Below, one piece after another: positions 31,050 through 44,582 of a stretch of DNA of 64,000 nucleotides. The notes under the pieces were generated by a model. The model made no database searches and was not told the DNA's origin. It saw only the letters and a program-made list of their open reading frames with translations. The stretch is taken from assembly GCF_000378425.1 (NCBI RefSeq), contig NZ_KB899829.1:1-64000 (forward strand), in the 5' to 3' direction. The translations under genes were made by a program, and so were the position numbers. The number at the start of each line of letters is the position of its first letter. Positions within the stretch are counted from its first letter, which is position 1. Source of the DNA: Cohnella laeviribosi DSM 21336. Lineage in GTDB: Bacteria; Bacillota; Bacilli; Paenibacillales; Paenibacillaceae.

Positions 31050-31855
31050 CTAAAACAATCTGCGCTTCAGGAGCCGCCAGGCAATGCCCGAAACGGACAG
31101 CGCATAGACAACCGCAAACAGCATGACCGCGGCAAAGGCGCCGGGACGCATCTGCCCGAAGCGCAGCAGCGCGTCCATTACGCGAAAGGCCGGCGGCAAT
31201 ATCCGGGCCGCTCCTTTCAGCGCTGCCGGAAGCTCGTTCCGAAGGCCATAGCCGGCCAGAGACAACGCCAGAACCAGCAGCAAACCGGTCAGCGAAACGG
31301 ACCGCTGCGGCACGAGTCTTGTGTTGAACGGGAAGGCGCAGGCGTTGCCGAGCCAGGCAAGCGCGATATGCGCGGTCAAGGCCGTAAGCAGCTCGGAAGC
31401 TTCCGGCGGCCTGTCGAACCTGTTCAGCAGCACCGGATACGCCGTCGCGAAGCACGCCAGCGCAGCGCCGATCATGCCGATCAGCAGCAGCTTCGCGCCG
31501 TAAAACCGTAAGACGCTTCCGGCATGCAAAGGCAATCATCTGCCGCGTTTCATTTTCCGCCTCCATGTAACCGTACGTCATCCAAGCGATCACCAACAAC
31601 TGCAAAACCGCCGTAAAGGCATATCTGCCCATGACCGGACAGCCGGCTGAGTCCGGCCAGCATCTTAAGCAGCGTGCTTTTGCCGGAACCGTTTTTGCCG
31701 ACAAGCGCGATCGTCTCCCCCTGCCGGACTTCAAGCGTGAGCGGGAACAGCACCGTATGTTTGTTGAACCGCTTGCTTGCCTCGCGAAGCGCGATTCTCA
31801 AAGGCTGTGTCATCGTTTCGTCTCCAAATGGAACTGTTAATCCGTACGTATTCAT
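31050..31855 (-). pseudogene. deletion-fused ABC transporter remnant (ATPase N terminus + ABC-2-like permease C terminus)
   Basis: From 31813 (or 31855) the minus strand encodes the start of an ABC ATPase: TQPLRIALREASKRFNKHT... with Walker A GKNGSGKSTLLKMLAGL, ending after about 65 residues at LSRLSG. Q-loop, signature LSGGQ and Walker B are missing. The following sequence, in another frame, encodes membrane-protein residues from MGRYAFTAVLQLLVIAWMTYG, then shifts frame again near 31535 into a 161-residue hydrophobic permease tail ending WRLLKRRLF. At least one deletion and one frameshift are needed. Family within ABC-2 exporters unknown. Confidence 0.6.
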
Positions 31856-32280
31856 ACTCTTCCGGCAACGGACAAGTTACGCGAAGCTGAAAAAAACGCG
31901 ACTGATCCATGAACAAGCAAGGATTTTCAACACTCTGCCGAACTTGGGTCGAGCCCGCTATCGCGACCATATCGCACCTCGGCTAGGCGTCTATATGGGA
32001 AAATATCCAGCCAAACGAGCCATTCAGACTCCAGGAGCCGCTCTATGTTGGATAATTCCAGTCTTTTGGCCCGCAGAAGCCGCATCGTCACAGCTTTCAA
32101 GCCATTTCATTGTAGAAAATCCAACATACGTTCCGGAAAGGGGCGAAAGAAGCCGGTATCCTGCACAAAATCCAATATAGCTGCTCGGGACATAGTCGCT
32201 TGGGACGAAGGCGGCGACGCTAAAGAGAGGTACTGGACGGCCCACTAGGCGGATGCACGGAGCACATGCCCCAATCGCCC
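31856..32280. other. gene-free interval between rpoC terminator and the ABC remnant
   Basis: No supported gene in 425 bases. The minus strand at 32024-32245 has an open 73-codon hydrophobic reading (SYIGFCAGYRLLSPLSG... ) without a ribosome binding site or recognisable family. It may be a fragment or dispersed repeat left by the event that broke the neighbouring ABC locus. Confidence 0.3.
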
Positions 32281-32317
32281 GAAAAAAACAAAAAGCAGCG
32301 CCGCGGGGGCGCTGCTT
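32281..32317 (-). terminator. rpoBC terminator
   Basis: AAGCAGCGCC/GGCGCTGCTT stem (32293-32302 with 32308-32317) followed by TTTTTGTTTTTTT on the minus strand, 20 bases past the rpoC stop. Confidence 0.9.
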
Positions 32318-32337
32318 CTCTATGCACGACCGACAAG

Positions 32338-35300
32338 TTATTCGATCGTAACGGGCTCTTGCGCTTCCTGTTCGGATTTGTCCATCGGGTTGACGACGCG
32401 GATGTTGCGGTAGCGCGACATCCCCGTTCCCGCAGGAATGAGCTTCCCGATAATGACGTTCTCCTTCAGACCGAGCAGGCGGTCGACTTTGCCTTTGATC
32501 GCGGCGTCGGTCAGGACGCGGGTCGTCTCCTGGAAGGAGGCCGCCGACAAGAAGGAGTCGGTCTCAAGCGACGCCTTCGTGATCCCGAGCAGCACCGGAC
32601 GCGCGACGGCAGGCTCTTTGCCGGCCATGATCGCTTCGCGGTTCGCCGCTTCGTATTCGTGAACGTCGACGTACGATCCCGGCAGAAGCGGCGTATCGCC
32701 CGGATCGACGATCCGGATTTTGCGAAGCATCTGCTTGATCATGACCTCGATATGCTTGTCGTTGATTTCGACGCCCTGGTTCCGGTATACCCGCTGCACT
32801 TCCTGCAGAATGTAGTTCTGCACGCCGCGGACGCCCTTGATGCGCAGCATCTCTTTCGGGTCGATCGAACCGTCGGTGAGCTCGTCGCCCGCCTCGATTT
32901 GCATGCCTTCGTAGACGCGGATGCGCGAACCGTAGGAGACGGAGTATACCTTCGTCTCGGCATCGCCTTGAACTTCGATTTCGCGGCGATCCTTGGCCTC
33001 GCGAATCTCTTTGATCACGCCGTCGATCTCGGAGATGACCGCCTGGCCTTTCGGATTCCGGGCTTCGAACAGCTCCTGAATCCGCGGCAAACCTTGGGTG
33101 ATATCGTCGCCTGCGACGCCGCCGGTGTGGAACGTCCGCATCGTCAGCTGCGTACCCGGTTCGCCGATCGATTGGGCCGCGATAATGCCGACCGCTTCGC
33201 CGATCTCGACTTTCTTGCCGGTAGCCAGGTTGCGGCCGTAGCACATTTTGCAGACGCCATGGCGCGCGCGGCAGCTCAGCACGGAGCGGATTTGCAGCTT
33301 TTCGACGCCTGCGGCCACGATTTGCTCGGCTTTGACCGAATCGATCAGCTCGTTGCGTCCGACGATAATTTCGCCGGTTTCCGGATGGCGCACCGTTTCG
33401 AAAGCATAGCGGCCTTCGATACGGTCGTACAGGTCCTCGATAATCTCCTTGCCGTCCTCGATCCGCGAGACGACGATCCCTTTGTCCGTGCCGCAGTCTT
33501 CTTCGCGAACGATCACGTCCTGCGCGACGTCAACGAGACGGCGGGTCAGATAACCCGAGTCCGCGGTCCGCAGCGCCGTATCGGCGAGACCTTTCCGTGC
33601 GCCGTGCGTCGAGATAAAGTACTCGAGGACGGTAAGGCCTTCGCGGAAGTTCGACTTGATCGGAAGCTCGAAGATCCGGCCCGACGGCGTTGCCATAAGG
33701 CCCCGCATACCGCCGAGCTGCGTAATCTGGGACTTGTTGCCCCGCGCCTTGGAATCGACCATGAGCATGATGGAGTTGAAGCGGTCCATCGATTTCATGA
33801 GCACGTCGGTAATTTCGTCCTTCGTCTTCGACCAGATGTCGATGACGCGGTCGTAACGTTCCTCGTCGGTAATCAAGCCGCGGCGGTACTGGTTCGTAAT
33901 GACCTTGACCTTCTCGTCGGATTCGGCGAGAATCCGGGCTTTCTCCTTCGGCACGATGACGTCGGCGATGCCGACCGTAATCCCCGCACGGGTGGAATAC
34001 GTAAACCCGAGCTGCTTGATATCGTCCAGAATGACGGACGTCTTCATCGTATGGTACCGGTTAAAGCACTCGCCGATGATGTTGCCCAAATACTCTTTGC
34101 CGACGGCGCCCGGGGTGTCGAGCTCGTCGATAAATTTATCGATGTCCGTACCCTTGTCGTAAATGAAATACTTATCCGGCGTGCCTTTCAACAAGTTTTC
34201 CTTCGTCGCTTCGTTGATGTACGGGAACGAAGACGGGAAGATCTCGTTGAAAATAATTTTGCCGATGGTCGTCACGAGCAGCGCTTTTTGTTGCTCCGGC
34301 GTGAACGATTCCTTGTTCAGCGCTTTGGCCGGAATGACGACCCGCGCATGCAGATCGGCAATGCCGCGATGATACGCGGACACGGCTTCGTTGACGTCCG
34401 CAAGGCGCATGCCCGTGCCTTTGGCTTCCTTGTTGTCCATCGTAAGGTAATAGCAGCCAAGCACCATGTCCTGCGAAGGCGTAACGACCGGCTTGCCGTC
34501 TTTCGGGTTCAGGATGTTGCCGGATGCCAGCATCAGCAAGCGGGCTTCCGCCTGCGCTTCGGCGGACAGCGGAACGTGAACCGCCATCTGGTCGCCGTCG
34601 AAGTCGGCGTTGTACGCCGTACAGACGAGCGGATGCAGCTTGATCGCGCGGCCTTCGACCAGCGTCGGCTCGAACGCCTGAATACCCAGGCGGTGAAGCG
34701 TCGGCGCGCGGTTCAGCAGAACCGGATGCTCCTTGATCACTTCTTCGAGCACGTCCCAAACTTCCGGGCTGACGCGCTCGACTTTGCGCTTCGCGCTCTT
34801 GATATTGTGAGCCAGCCCTTTGAGCACCAGCTCTTTCATCACGAAAGGCTTGAACAATTCAAGCGCCATTTCCTTCGGCAGGCCGCATTGATACATTTTC
34901 AGGCTCGGGCCGACGACGATAACGGAACGGCCGGAGTAGTCGACGCGTTTACCGAGCAGGTTCTGACGGAAACGGCCTTGTTTGCCCTTCAGCATATGGC
35001 TAAGGGACTTCAGCGGACGGTTGCCGGGGCCCGTAACCGGGCGGCCGCGGCGGCCGTTGTCGATCAGCGCGTCGACCGCTTCCTGCAGCATCCGCTTTTC
35101 GTTTTGCACGATGATGTCCGGGGCGCCCAAGTCGAGCAGCCGCTTCAGACGGTTGTTCCGGTTGATGACGCGGCGGTACAGGTCGTTCAGGTCGCTCGTG
35201 GCGAAACGTCCGCCGTCAAGCTGAACCATCGGGCGCAGCTCCGGCGGAATGACCGGCAGCACGTCGAGAATCATCCATTCCGGACGGTTGCCGGAATTGC

Positions 35301-35949
35301 GGAACGCCTCGATCACTTCCAGGCGCTTGATCGCCCGGTTGCGCCGTTGCCCCTGGGCCGTGCGCAGCTCTTCCTTGAGCATTTCCAGCTCGCGGTCGAG
35401 GTCGATATCCTGCAGCAGCTTCTTGACCGCCTCCGCGCCCATGCTGGCTTGGAAGGCGTAGCCGTACTTTTCGCGGTAGCTGCGGTATTCCTTTTCGGAA
35501 AGCAGTTGTTTCTTCTCCAGCGGCGTATCGCCCGGATCGGTCACCACATAGGATGCGAAGTAGATGATCTCTTCCAGCGAACGGGGCGACATGTCGAGCG
35601 CCAGCCCCATCCGGCTCGGAATCCCTTTGAAATACCAGATATGCGAAACGGGCGCGGCCAGCTCGATATGGCCCATCCGTTCGCGGCGCACTTTCGCGCG
35701 CGTGACTTCGACGCCGCACCGGTCGCACACGACGCCTTTGTAGCGGACGCGTTTATATTTACCGCAGTGACATTCCCAATCCTTGGTCGGCCCGAAAATC
35801 TTCTCGCAGAACAGACCTTCCTTCTCCGGCTTCAATGTCCGGTAGTTGATCGTTTCAGGCTTCTTTACTTCGCCTCTCGACCACGAACGAATCTTGTCCG
35901 GTGAAGCCAAGCCGATTTTCATAAACTCGAAATTGTTCACGTCTAACAA
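32338..35949 (-). CDS. rpoC: DNA-directed RNA polymerase beta' subunit
   Basis: 1203 aa. N-terminal zinc ribbon Cys60/Cys62/Cys75/Cys78; active-site Mg loop NADFDGD (447-453) with Asp449, Asp451 and Asp453; the second zinc site around residue 890 ([13 protein letters not shown]). The start is TTG at 35949 with GGAGG nine bases upstream. It follows rpoB by 107 bases, a gap that carries a hairpin CGGCGC/GCGCCG (36025-36041) without a T run. Terminator follows. Confidence 0.98.
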   Translation of the reverse strand: MLDVNNFEFMKIGLASPDKIRSWSRGEVKKPETINYRTLKPEKEGLFCEKIFGPTKDWECHCGKYKRVRYKGVVCDRCGVEVTRAKVRRERMGHIELAAPVSHIWYFKGIPSRMGLALDMSPRSLEEIIYFASYVVTDPGDTPLEKKQLLSEKEYRSYREKYGYAFQASMGAEAVKKLLQDIDLDRELEMLKEELRTAQGQRRNRAIKRLEVIEAFRNSGNRPEWMILDVLPVIPPELRPMVQLDGGRFATSDLNDLYRRVINRNNRLKRLLDLGAPDIIVQNEKRMLQEAVDALIDNGRRGRPVTGPGNRPLKSLSHMLKGKQGRFRQNLLGKRVDYSGRSVIVVGPSLKMYQCGLPKEMALELFKPFVMKELVLKGLAHNIKSAKRKVERVSPEVWDVLEEVIKEHPVLLNRAPTLHRLGIQAFEPTLVEGRAIKLHPLVCTAYNADFDGDQMAVHVPLSAEAQAEARLLMLASGNILNPKDGKPVVTPSQDMVLGCYYLTMDNKEAKGTGMRLADVNEAVSAYHRGIADLHARVVIPAKALNKESFTPEQQKALLVTTIGKIIFNEIFPSSFPYINEATKENLLKGTPDKYFIYDKGTDIDKFIDELDTPGAVGKEYLGNIIGECFNRYHTMKTSVILDDIKQLGFTYSTRAGITVGIADVIVPKEKARILAESDEKVKVITNQYRRGLITDEERYDRVIDIWSKTKDEITDVLMKSMDRFNSIMLMVDSKARGNKSQITQLGGMRGLMATPSGRIFELPIKSNFREGLTVLEYFISTHGARKGLADTALRTADSGYLTRRLVDVAQDVIVREEDCGTDKGIVVSRIEDGKEIIEDLYDRIEGRYAFETVRHPETGEIIVGRNELIDSVKAEQIVAAGVEKLQIRSVLSCRARHGVCKMCYGRNLATGKKVEIGEAVGIIAAQSIGEPGTQLTMRTFHTGGVAGDDITQGLPRIQELFEARNPKGQAVISEIDGVIKEIREAKDRREIEVQGDAETKVYSVSYGSRIRVYEGMQIEAGDELTDGSIDPKEMLRIKGVRGVQNYILQEVQRVYRNQGVEINDKHIEVMIKQMLRKIRIVDPGDTPLLPGSYVDVHEYEAANREAIMAGKEPAVARPVLLGITKASLETDSFLSAASFQETTRVLTDAAIKGKVDRLLGLKENVIIGKLIPAGTGMSRYRNIRVVNPMDKSEQEAQEPVTIE

Positions 35950-36056
35950 GGAGCAAGCCCTCCTTCATGGTTGCTGCGATTTTCGAAACAAAAGCGGACA
36001 GAAGACGGACAGGCGTTAGGAGAACGGCGCTTTGCGCGCCGCTCCCCTACAGCCTG

Positions 36057-39602
<3,546 letters not shown>

Positions 39603-39914
39603 TTTACCTCACCCCTTCGTTCTACTTAAGCACAAGCGAGAACGAGATCCTCTCTCCAGCACTAGCAGAGGCAGCCGACTCGCGGGCATATGACATGCAA
39701 GGCGTTTTCGGGCACGGACAAAGACCCGGAAGCCATAAACAGAGAAAAGCCCTTATGCGCCGGTTGGCGGCACAATGGCATCTCTATCCAGTCATTTGCC
39801 CAAAACAAACCCATTATACGCCTATTGGCAAAAACTTATGCCAAAAAAGCGATTAGGACTTGACATTTTAGTCGACTAAAGACATTTAGCCCATCCTAAT
39901 ACTGACATTTTTTA
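39603..39914 (-). other. rpoB leader region
   Basis: Untranslated leader of about 310 bases between the rpoB promoter and its TTG start. It contains a 14-base perfect palindrome TTTAGTCGACTAAA (39867-39880) inside a larger inverted repeat ATTAGGA/TCCTAAT (39852-39858, 39894-39900), three copies of GACATTT (39862, 39881, 39904 on the plus strand), and TTGGCA/TGCCAA. A TATAAT at 39818-39823 (complement ATTATA) has no good -35. Regulatory meaning unknown. Confidence 0.5.
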
Positions 39915-39943
39915 ATTGTACCACAACGATGATATGCCGTCAA
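39915..39943 (-). promoter_or_regulatory. rpoB promoter (sigma-A)
   Basis: Minus-strand -35 TTGACG (39938-39943), 17-base spacer, -10 TACAAT (39915-39920). The -35 overlaps the rsmC stop codon at 39940. Confidence 0.7.
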
Positions 39944-40545
39944 ACCCTTTTGGCGCGGTAAATGCGGTAACCTTTGTCCTTTCCCATCTCTTCGACGGCG
40001 TCCTCCCCGAACACTTCCTCCAGCTTCGCCCGGGCCGTCGGGGCGCCCTGCTTGTTGCGGATGACGATCCACAGGGCCCCGCCGGGAAGGAGATGGTCTT
40101 TGGCTTCCGACAAAATCCGGTGAACGACGGCTTTTCCCGCGCGGATCGGCGGATTGGACAAAATCGCATCGAATTTCGCGCCGGCTACGGAAGCGTACAA
40201 ATCGCTCTGCAGCACGGTGACATTGCCGATTTCGTTCAAGGCCGCATTCTCGCGCGCGAGCGCGACGGCCCGCTCGTTAATGTCCAGCATCGTGACATGC
40301 CCTCGCGGGGCAAGGCGGGCGGCCGCAAGACCGATCGGCCCGTATCCGCAGCCGACATCGAGAACGTTCGCCTCCGGCGAAATCTCCATATGCTCGATCA
40401 GCACCCGGCTTCCGTAGTCCACCTCGCCCCGCGAAAACACGCCGGCATCGGAGATGAAGCGGAAACTAAAACCCCGGAGCTCGGCACGAATCGCGCGCCG
40501 GTCGCTGGCGGCCGTCGGCCGCTCCGTATAATAGTGATCGCTCAT
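39940..40545 (-). CDS. 16S rRNA (guanine-N2) methyltransferase RsmC-like (YbxB)
   Basis: Class I SAM-dependent methyltransferase of 201 aa. Motif I LDVGCGYGPIGLA and motif IV SNPPIRAGK identify the RsmC/RlmG-type methylases that modify guanine in 16S rRNA (G1207 in E. coli RsmC). The equivalent ybxB lies between rplL and rpoB in B. subtilis, as here. ATG at 40545 gives MSDHYYTERPTAASD; a TTG eleven codons upstream is in frame but less likely. Confidence 0.88.
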   Translation of the reverse strand: MSDHYYTERPTAASDRRAIRAELRGFSFRFISDAGVFSRGEVDYGSRVLIEHMEISPEANVLDVGCGYGPIGLAAARLAPRGHVTMLDINERAVALARENAALNEIGNVTVLQSDLYASVAGAKFDAILSNPPIRAGKAVVHRILSEAKDHLLPGGALWIVIRNKQGAPTARAKLEEVFGEDAVEEMGKDKGYRIYRAKRV

Positions 40546-40579
40546 TTTTTCAGCTTCAGCTCCCCCGCTTATGAACAAA

Positions 40580-40608
40580 CCCCTCGAAGAAAGAAGTTCT
40601 TCAAGGGG
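40580..40608 (-). terminator. rplL terminator/attenuator
   Basis: CCCCTTGAAGAA/TTCTTCGAGGGG, twelve pairs with one wobble and a five-base loop, followed by only TTTG. Probably partial termination, allowing some read-through into rsmC-rpoB. Confidence 0.7.
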
Positions 40609-40629
40609 TCCGCTTCTAAACTGCGAAAA

Positions 40630-40995
40630 TTACTTAACTTCGACTTTCGCGCCCGCTTCTTCAAGCTTGGCTTTGATAGCGTCGGCTTCTTCTTTGGACA
40701 CTTTCTCTTTGAGCGCTTTCGGAGCGTTGTCGACAACGTCTTTCGCTTCTTTCAGGCCGAGACCCGTGATTTCGCGAACGACTTTGATAACGTTGATCTT
40801 CGAAGCGCCGGCGTCAACCAGCACAACGTCGAATTCGGTTTGTTCTGCAGCTTCGGGAGCTGCGGCGCCGCCGGCAACAACAGCAACCGGAGCGGCAGCC
40901 GTTACGCCGAATTCTTCTTCGATCGCTTTGACAAGTTCGTTCAGTTCCAGAACGCTAAGGCCTTTAATCGCCTCAATGATGGACTCTTTGCTCAT
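40630..40995 (-). CDS. rplL: 50S ribosomal protein bL12
   Basis: 121 aa. Multi-copy stalk protein that recruits translational GTPases. N-terminal dimerisation domain, Ala/Pro-rich hinge ([20 protein letters not shown]) and the acidic C-terminal domain ([17 protein letters not shown]). ATG at 40995 with GGAGG upstream. Follows rplJ by 89 bases. Confidence 0.97.
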   Translation of the reverse strand: MSKESIIEAIKGLSVLELNELVKAIEEEFGVTAAAPVAVVAGGAAAPEAAEQTEFDVVLVDAGASKINVIKVVREITGLGLKEAKDVVDNAPKALKEKVSKEEADAIKAKLEEAGAKVEVK

Positions 40996-41084
40996 GGATG
41001 TTACCTCCATTTATTTTGGAATATGATTTTTGGGTGCAACCTTCTAGGCAGGTTGGGTTCCGTTCTCAGACAGCCTTGCCCGGA

Positions 41085-41597
41085 TCAAGCGCTCGCTTCG
41101 CCCGCTTCTTTCTTCTCGGCGACGGCTTTGACAGCCAGTGCGAAGTTGCGGATCGGAGCTTGCAGGACGCTGAGCAGCATGGACAGCAGACCTTCGCGGG
41201 ACGGCAGATCGGCCAGCGCTTTAACTTGCGCCACGTCGATGACACGGCCTTCCACGACGCCGCCTTTCAGCTTCAGCGCTTCGTTCTTCTTCGCGAAGTC
41301 GTTCAGAATCCGCGCAGCGGCGGTCACGTCCGTCGAGCTGAACGCAACGGCGGTCGGACCCGTCAGGACGGAATCCAGCTCGCTCAGTTCGGCGATTTTG
41401 GCGGCGCGGCTGACCAGCGTGTTCTTCAGAACCTGGAATTCGACGCCTGCTTCGCGAAGCTGCTTGCGCAATTCGGTCACGTCGGCTACGTTCAATCCGC
41501 GGTAATCGACGACAACGGTGCTCGCGCTCTCGCGGAGCTTCGTCGCGATCGATTCCACTTCCTTGGCTTTCGCTTCGATGATTTTTGCATTTGCCAT
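41085..41597 (-). CDS. rplJ: 50S ribosomal protein uL10
   Basis: 170 aa. Stalk base protein that binds the bL12 dimers and 23S r[21 protein letters not shown] start; [18 protein letters not shown] near the C-terminal helix. ATG at 41597, AGGAGG upstream. The leader from 41598 to about 41838 contains the L10 leader RNA and attenuator, so uL10/bL12 probably control their own synthesis. Confidence 0.97.
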   Translation of the reverse strand: MANAKIIEAKAKEVESIATKLRESASTVVVDYRGLNVADVTELRKQLREAGVEFQVLKNTLVSRAAKIAELSELDSVLTGPTAVAFSSTDVTAAARILNDFAKKNEALKLKGGVVEGRVIDVAQVKALADLPSREGLLSMLLSVLQAPIRNFALAVKAVAEKKEAGEASA

Positions 41598-41648
41598 TTC
41601 GTTCACACCTCCTGGCTCTTGATTCAACCGTATCGGATTTCGCAGCCC

Positions 41649-41838
41649 GCGGAGGCATAAGAAATGCCTCCGCAGACGCTGCGGAGGCATGACGTTTCGT
41701 TTGTCGCACGGTTCTCGCAGGGCGCGATCCCAAGATCGCGCCGCCGCGTGACGTCGGGCAAACTATATCCACACACCTCGGTAGGAAATTAAGCCTTTCG
41801 GCACCTACGGTCTACGGTATCTCATATTCAACTTTAAC
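41649..41838 (-). ncRNA. L10 leader (ribosomal protein autoregulatory RNA)
   Basis: The transcript begins with AGACCGTAGGTGCCGAAAGG... CCTACCGAGGTG (41778-41813), the conserved core of the L10 leader with a kink-turn-like junction. A perfect GGCGCGATC hairpin (41721-41742) follows, then an 11-pair hairpin TGCCTCCGCAG/CTGCGGAGGCA (41665-41689). A third copy of the GGAGGCAT side allows an alternative pairing described in the findings. uL10 binding to such leaders is known in other bacteria. Confidence 0.75.
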
Positions 41839-41844
41839 TTTGCC

Positions 41845-41874
41845 AGCTTAACACGGAAACACGCAAGCTGTCAA
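41845..41874 (-). promoter_or_regulatory. rplJ-rplL promoter
   Basis: Perfect -35 TTGACA (41869-41874) and, after 18 bases, a poor -10 TAAGCT (41845-41850). Positioned directly before the L10 leader. Confidence 0.5.
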
Positions 41875-41891
41875 TCGCCCTTGCGGAACGA

Positions 41892-42584
41892 TTAACGGTA
41901 TGCCGCCGTGTTCACGCGCGCACCCGGACCCATCGTCGAGGAAATCGAGATGTTCTTCAGGTAAACGCCTTTGGCAGCCGCCGGTTTGGCGCGGTTCAGC
42001 GCATCGATCAGAGCTTTCAGGTTTTCGTGCAGCTTCTCGGCGTCGAACGACACCTTTCCGATCGGAGCGTGAATTTGTCCGGCCTTGTCCAGACGGTATT
42101 CGATTTTACCGGCCTTGATTTCTTGCACGGCTTTGGCTACGTCGAACGTAACCGTACCGGCTTTCGGGTTCGGCATGAGGCCTTTGCCGCCGAGAATCCG
42201 GCCGAGCTTACCGACTTCGCTCATCATGTCCGGCGTCGCGACGCAGACGTCGAACTCGAACCAGCCTTGCTGGATCTTGTTGATGAGGTCTTGATCGCCG
42301 ACATAATCGGCGCCGGCAGCTTCCGCTTCCTTGGCTTTATCGCCTTTGGCGAAAACGAGCACGCGTTTCGTTTTGCCCGTGCCGTGAGGCAGGACAACGA
42401 CGCCGCGGACGTTTTGGTCTTGCTTTCTCGGGTCAACGCCGAGACGGATGGCCACTTCGACCGTTTCGTCGAATTTGGCCGATGCCGCTTTCTTGACCAG
42501 CTCGATCGCTTCCAACGCTTCGTAGGTCGCGTCGCGGTCGATCAGCTTCGCGGCTTCCTGGTATTTCTTGCCTTGTTTAGCCAA
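41892..42584 (-). CDS. rplA: 50S ribosomal protein uL1
   Basis: 230 aa. Mobile L1 stalk protein of the E site; also a translational repressor of the rplK-rplA mRNA in many bacteria. Contains [14 protein letters not shown] and [13 protein letters not shown]. The start is TTG at 42584, GGAGG eight bases upstream; extension to 42677 lacks support. Follows rplK by 164 bases with no obvious terminator. Confidence 0.96.
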   Translation of the reverse strand: MAKQGKKYQEAAKLIDRDATYEALEAIELVKKAASAKFDETVEVAIRLGVDPRKQDQNVRGVVVLPHGTGKTKRVLVFAKGDKAKEAEAAGADYVGDQDLINKIQQGWFEFDVCVATPDMMSEVGKLGRILGGKGLMPNPKAGTVTFDVAKAVQEIKAGKIEYRLDKAGQIHAPIGKVSFDAEKLHENLKALIDALNRAKPAAAKGVYLKNISISSTMGPGARVNTAAYR

Positions 42585-42748
42585 TTCATTCTCCTCCTTC
42601 TGTGGTGATAACGGAAATGTCCTCCCACATGCGGGCCGCTCGGGCCCGACAGCCGTCATGGGCAAACGGTCTGGCAACCAGCCGTTCGCGGGAAATTCCC
42701 GATTGACGGTTCAAGCGTCCGGACACGGCGCTTGCGCTTCCGTCCGGA

Positions 42749-43174
42749 TCAGTCTTCGATCGCAACGCCCATGCTGCGAGCGGTACCCTCGATCATGCGC
42801 ATGGCCGCTTCGACGGAAGCCGCGTTGAGATCCTGCATTTTTTGCTCGGCGATCTCGCGGACTTTCGCCCGTTTGACCGTCGCGACTTTCTTCTTGTTCG
42901 GCTCGCCGGAGCCTTTTTCGATCCCCGCGGCAACGCGCAGCAGTACGGCGGCCGGAGGCGTCTTCGTTTCGAACGTGAAGGAACGGTCCTCAAACACGGT
43001 AATGACAACCGGAATGATCAGACCGGCTTGATCTGCGGTACGAGCGTTAAACTCTTTGCAGAAAGCCATGATGTTCACGCCTGCTTGACCCAGGGCGGGA
43101 CCGATTGGCGGCGCCGGGTTCGCTTTGCCGGCCGGAACTTGCAGCTTCACCACTTTAATGACCTTTTTCGCCAT
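42749..43174 (-). CDS. rplK: 50S ribosomal protein uL11
   Basis: 141 aa. GTPase-centre protein, thiostrepton target. [19 protein letters not shown] is the hallmark N-terminal sequence. ATG at 43174 with GGAGG upstream. Follows nusG by 82 bases. Confidence 0.97.
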   Translation of the reverse strand: MAKKVIKVVKLQVPAGKANPAPPIGPALGQAGVNIMAFCKEFNARTADQAGLIIPVVITVFEDRSFTFETKTPPAAVLLRVAAGIEKGSGEPNKKKVATVKRAKVREIAEQKMQDLNAASVEAAMRMIEGTARSMGVAIED

Positions 43175-43256
43175 GATGCACACCTCCTTGCCCCATAATG
43201 CGGTTCAACGGAGCCTTCGCTCCTCCCGCTCTTTCACAGAAACCACCAGAGATAAG

Positions 43257-43790
43257 TTATATCTTCTCCACCTGAGTATAATCCAACTCAAGCGGGGTTT
43301 CCCTGCCGAACATGTTGACGTGAACTTTCAGCTTGCTCTTGTCGTGGAGAATCTCTTCAACCGTTCCGACAAAGTTCGCGAAAGGCCCGACCTTCACGCG
43401 GACGTTCTCTTTCAATTCGAAATCGATGACCGGCTTCGGCTCTTCCATGCCCATGTGCAGCAGAATTTGCTCCGCTTCCTCGGGCAGGAGCGGCGTCGGC
43501 TTCGATCCCGAACCGGTAGACCCGACAAACCCGGTCACGCCGGGCGTGTTGCGGACCACGTACCAGGAATCGTCCGTTTGAATCATTTCAACGAGAACAT
43601 AGCCGGGATACACTTTGCGCATCACGGTTTTCTTCTTGCCGTCCTTGTTGACGATCTCCTCTTCCATCGGCACCAGCACGCGGAAGATCTTGTCCTGCAT
43701 CCCCATCGACTCCACGCGCCGCTCCAGGTTGGTTTTCACCTTGTTCTCATACCCGGAGTACGTATGGACAACATACCATCTTTTCTCCAT
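43257..43790 (-). CDS. nusG: transcription elongation/termination factor NusG
   Basis: 177 aa. N-terminal NGN domain (EKRWYVVHTYSGYENKVK) binds the RNA polymerase clamp; C-terminal KOW domain (VRVKVGPFANFVGTVEE) binds uS10 or Rho. ATG at 43790 chosen (AAGGTG upstream). Its open frame extends into secE, 23 bases apart. Confidence 0.97.
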   Translation of the reverse strand: MEKRWYVVHTYSGYENKVKTNLERRVESMGMQDKIFRVLVPMEEEIVNKDGKKKTVMRKVYPGYVLVEMIQTDDSWYVVRNTPGVTGFVGSTGSGSKPTPLLPEEAEQILLHMGMEEPKPVIDFELKENVRVKVGPFANFVGTVEEILHDKSKLKVHVNMFGRETPLELDYTQVEKI

Positions 43791-43813
43791 CGATGTCACC
43801 TTAGGGTCCGGCG

Positions 43814-44023
43814 TCAAATGACGAGATCGACGAGCTGGGAAATCACGATGTCCAGCACCCAGAAGTAGATGGTCACCAGAATCACGGTCACGATAACGAC
43901 GATCGTGTAGCTGATGAGTTCCTTACGTTTGGGCCAGCGGACTTTCTTCAATTCGTTCCAGGCATCGCCGAAAAACGAAAAAAAGGACCCGAAGCTCTGT
44001 TTCATTTTGGCCAGGAAAGTCAC
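43814..44023 (-). CDS. secE: protein translocase subunit SecE
   Basis: 69 aa, single transmembrane helix (about 39-60) after a basic amphipathic stretch ELKKVRWPKRKELISYT, the hallmark. Clamps the SecY halves. GTG at 44023 lies seven bases after GGAGG; a TTG two codons upstream is only one base after it. Follows rpmG by 18 bases. Confidence 0.95.
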   Translation of the reverse strand: MTFLAKMKQSFGSFFSFFGDAWNELKKVRWPKRKELISYTIVVIVTVILVTIYFWVLDIVISQLVDLVI

Positions 44024-44041
44024 GTCCAAACCTCCTAGAAC

Positions 44042-44191
44042 TTACCGAGTTTCGCGATGAACGTGATGTTCATTGCAGAACTTGCAGTACTTCTTCAGCT
44101 CGATGCGTTCGGAATGCGTCCGCTTGTTCTTGCTGGTCGTATAATTCCGTTGCTTGCAGTTGGTGCAAGCCAGCGTAACCACTACCCGCAT
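44042..44191 (-). CDS. rpmG: 50S ribosomal protein bL33 (zinc-binding)
   Basis: 49 aa with Cys9, Cys12, Cys36 and Cys39 zinc ligands. Large-subunit protein; with secE and nusG in the standard rpmG-secE-nusG order. ATG at 44191 has GGAGG upstream. Confidence 0.95.
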   Translation of the reverse strand: MRVVVTLACTNCKQRNYTTSKNKRTHSERIELKKYCKFCNEHHVHRETR

Positions 44192-44470
44192 GTGTTCCAC
44201 CTCCCGGGTCTGCCAACCTCTTAAACATATTGAATCCGAGCGACGACCTTGTTCCGCCGCGCTACGACAACGAAACCTGGCGTTTCGCCCGAGATTCAGG
44301 ACCTGCGCACAGAACTCCACCTTAAGGTTACTGAAATAATTTATCACAGGGCCTATTTGATGTCAATGAAAAGGTTCCCGGCAGGTTTCGGAAAGTCCGT
44401 GACTTCGGCCTCAGAGCTCATCATCATTCTACCAACTTTTCGCCCTCTTTAACCATGGGGAACGAGAATA
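44192..44470 (-). other. rpmG-secE-nusG leader and promoter region
   Basis: No gene. Contains the promoter below and about 145 bases of leader with no obvious riboswitch. A partial match to a sigma-H-like pattern near 44400-44460 was not convincing. Confidence 0.5.
44338..44366 (-). promoter_or_regulatory. rpmG-secE-nusG promoter (sigma-A)
   Basis: Perfect -35 TTGACA (44361-44366), 17-base spacer, -10 TAAATT (44338-44343) on the minus strand. Confidence 0.75.
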
Positions 44471-44534
44471 AATGCCGTCCGTCCGCCCGTTGTCCGCGGA
44501 AACGGCGAAACGGCGGGTTTCAGCCGGTCCGGAC

Positions 44535-44566
44535 AAAAAAACGCCGGCGCGATCATGCTGCCGACG
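44535..44566 (-). terminator. sigH terminator
   Basis: CGTCGGC/GCCGGCG stem (one wobble) followed by seven T residues on the minus strand, 16 bases beyond the sigH stop. Confidence 0.75.
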
Positions 44567-44582
44567 ATTCTTATGTATCGGG

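Noticed and set aside
32024-32245. 73-codon hydrophobic reading on the minus strand
   Set aside because: No ribosome binding site, no recognised family and weak start; left as unexplained interval rather than a gene.
32266-35904. Very long open reading on the plus strand opposite rpoC (about 1200 codons), and similar ones opposite rpoB, fusA and clpC
   Set aside because: They mirror GC-rich, highly conserved genes on the other strand and have no family match or ribosome binding sites; they are compositional shadows.
41598-41690. Longer rplJ reading from 41690
   Set aside because: It overlaps the L10 leader attenuator and lacks similarity to uL10.
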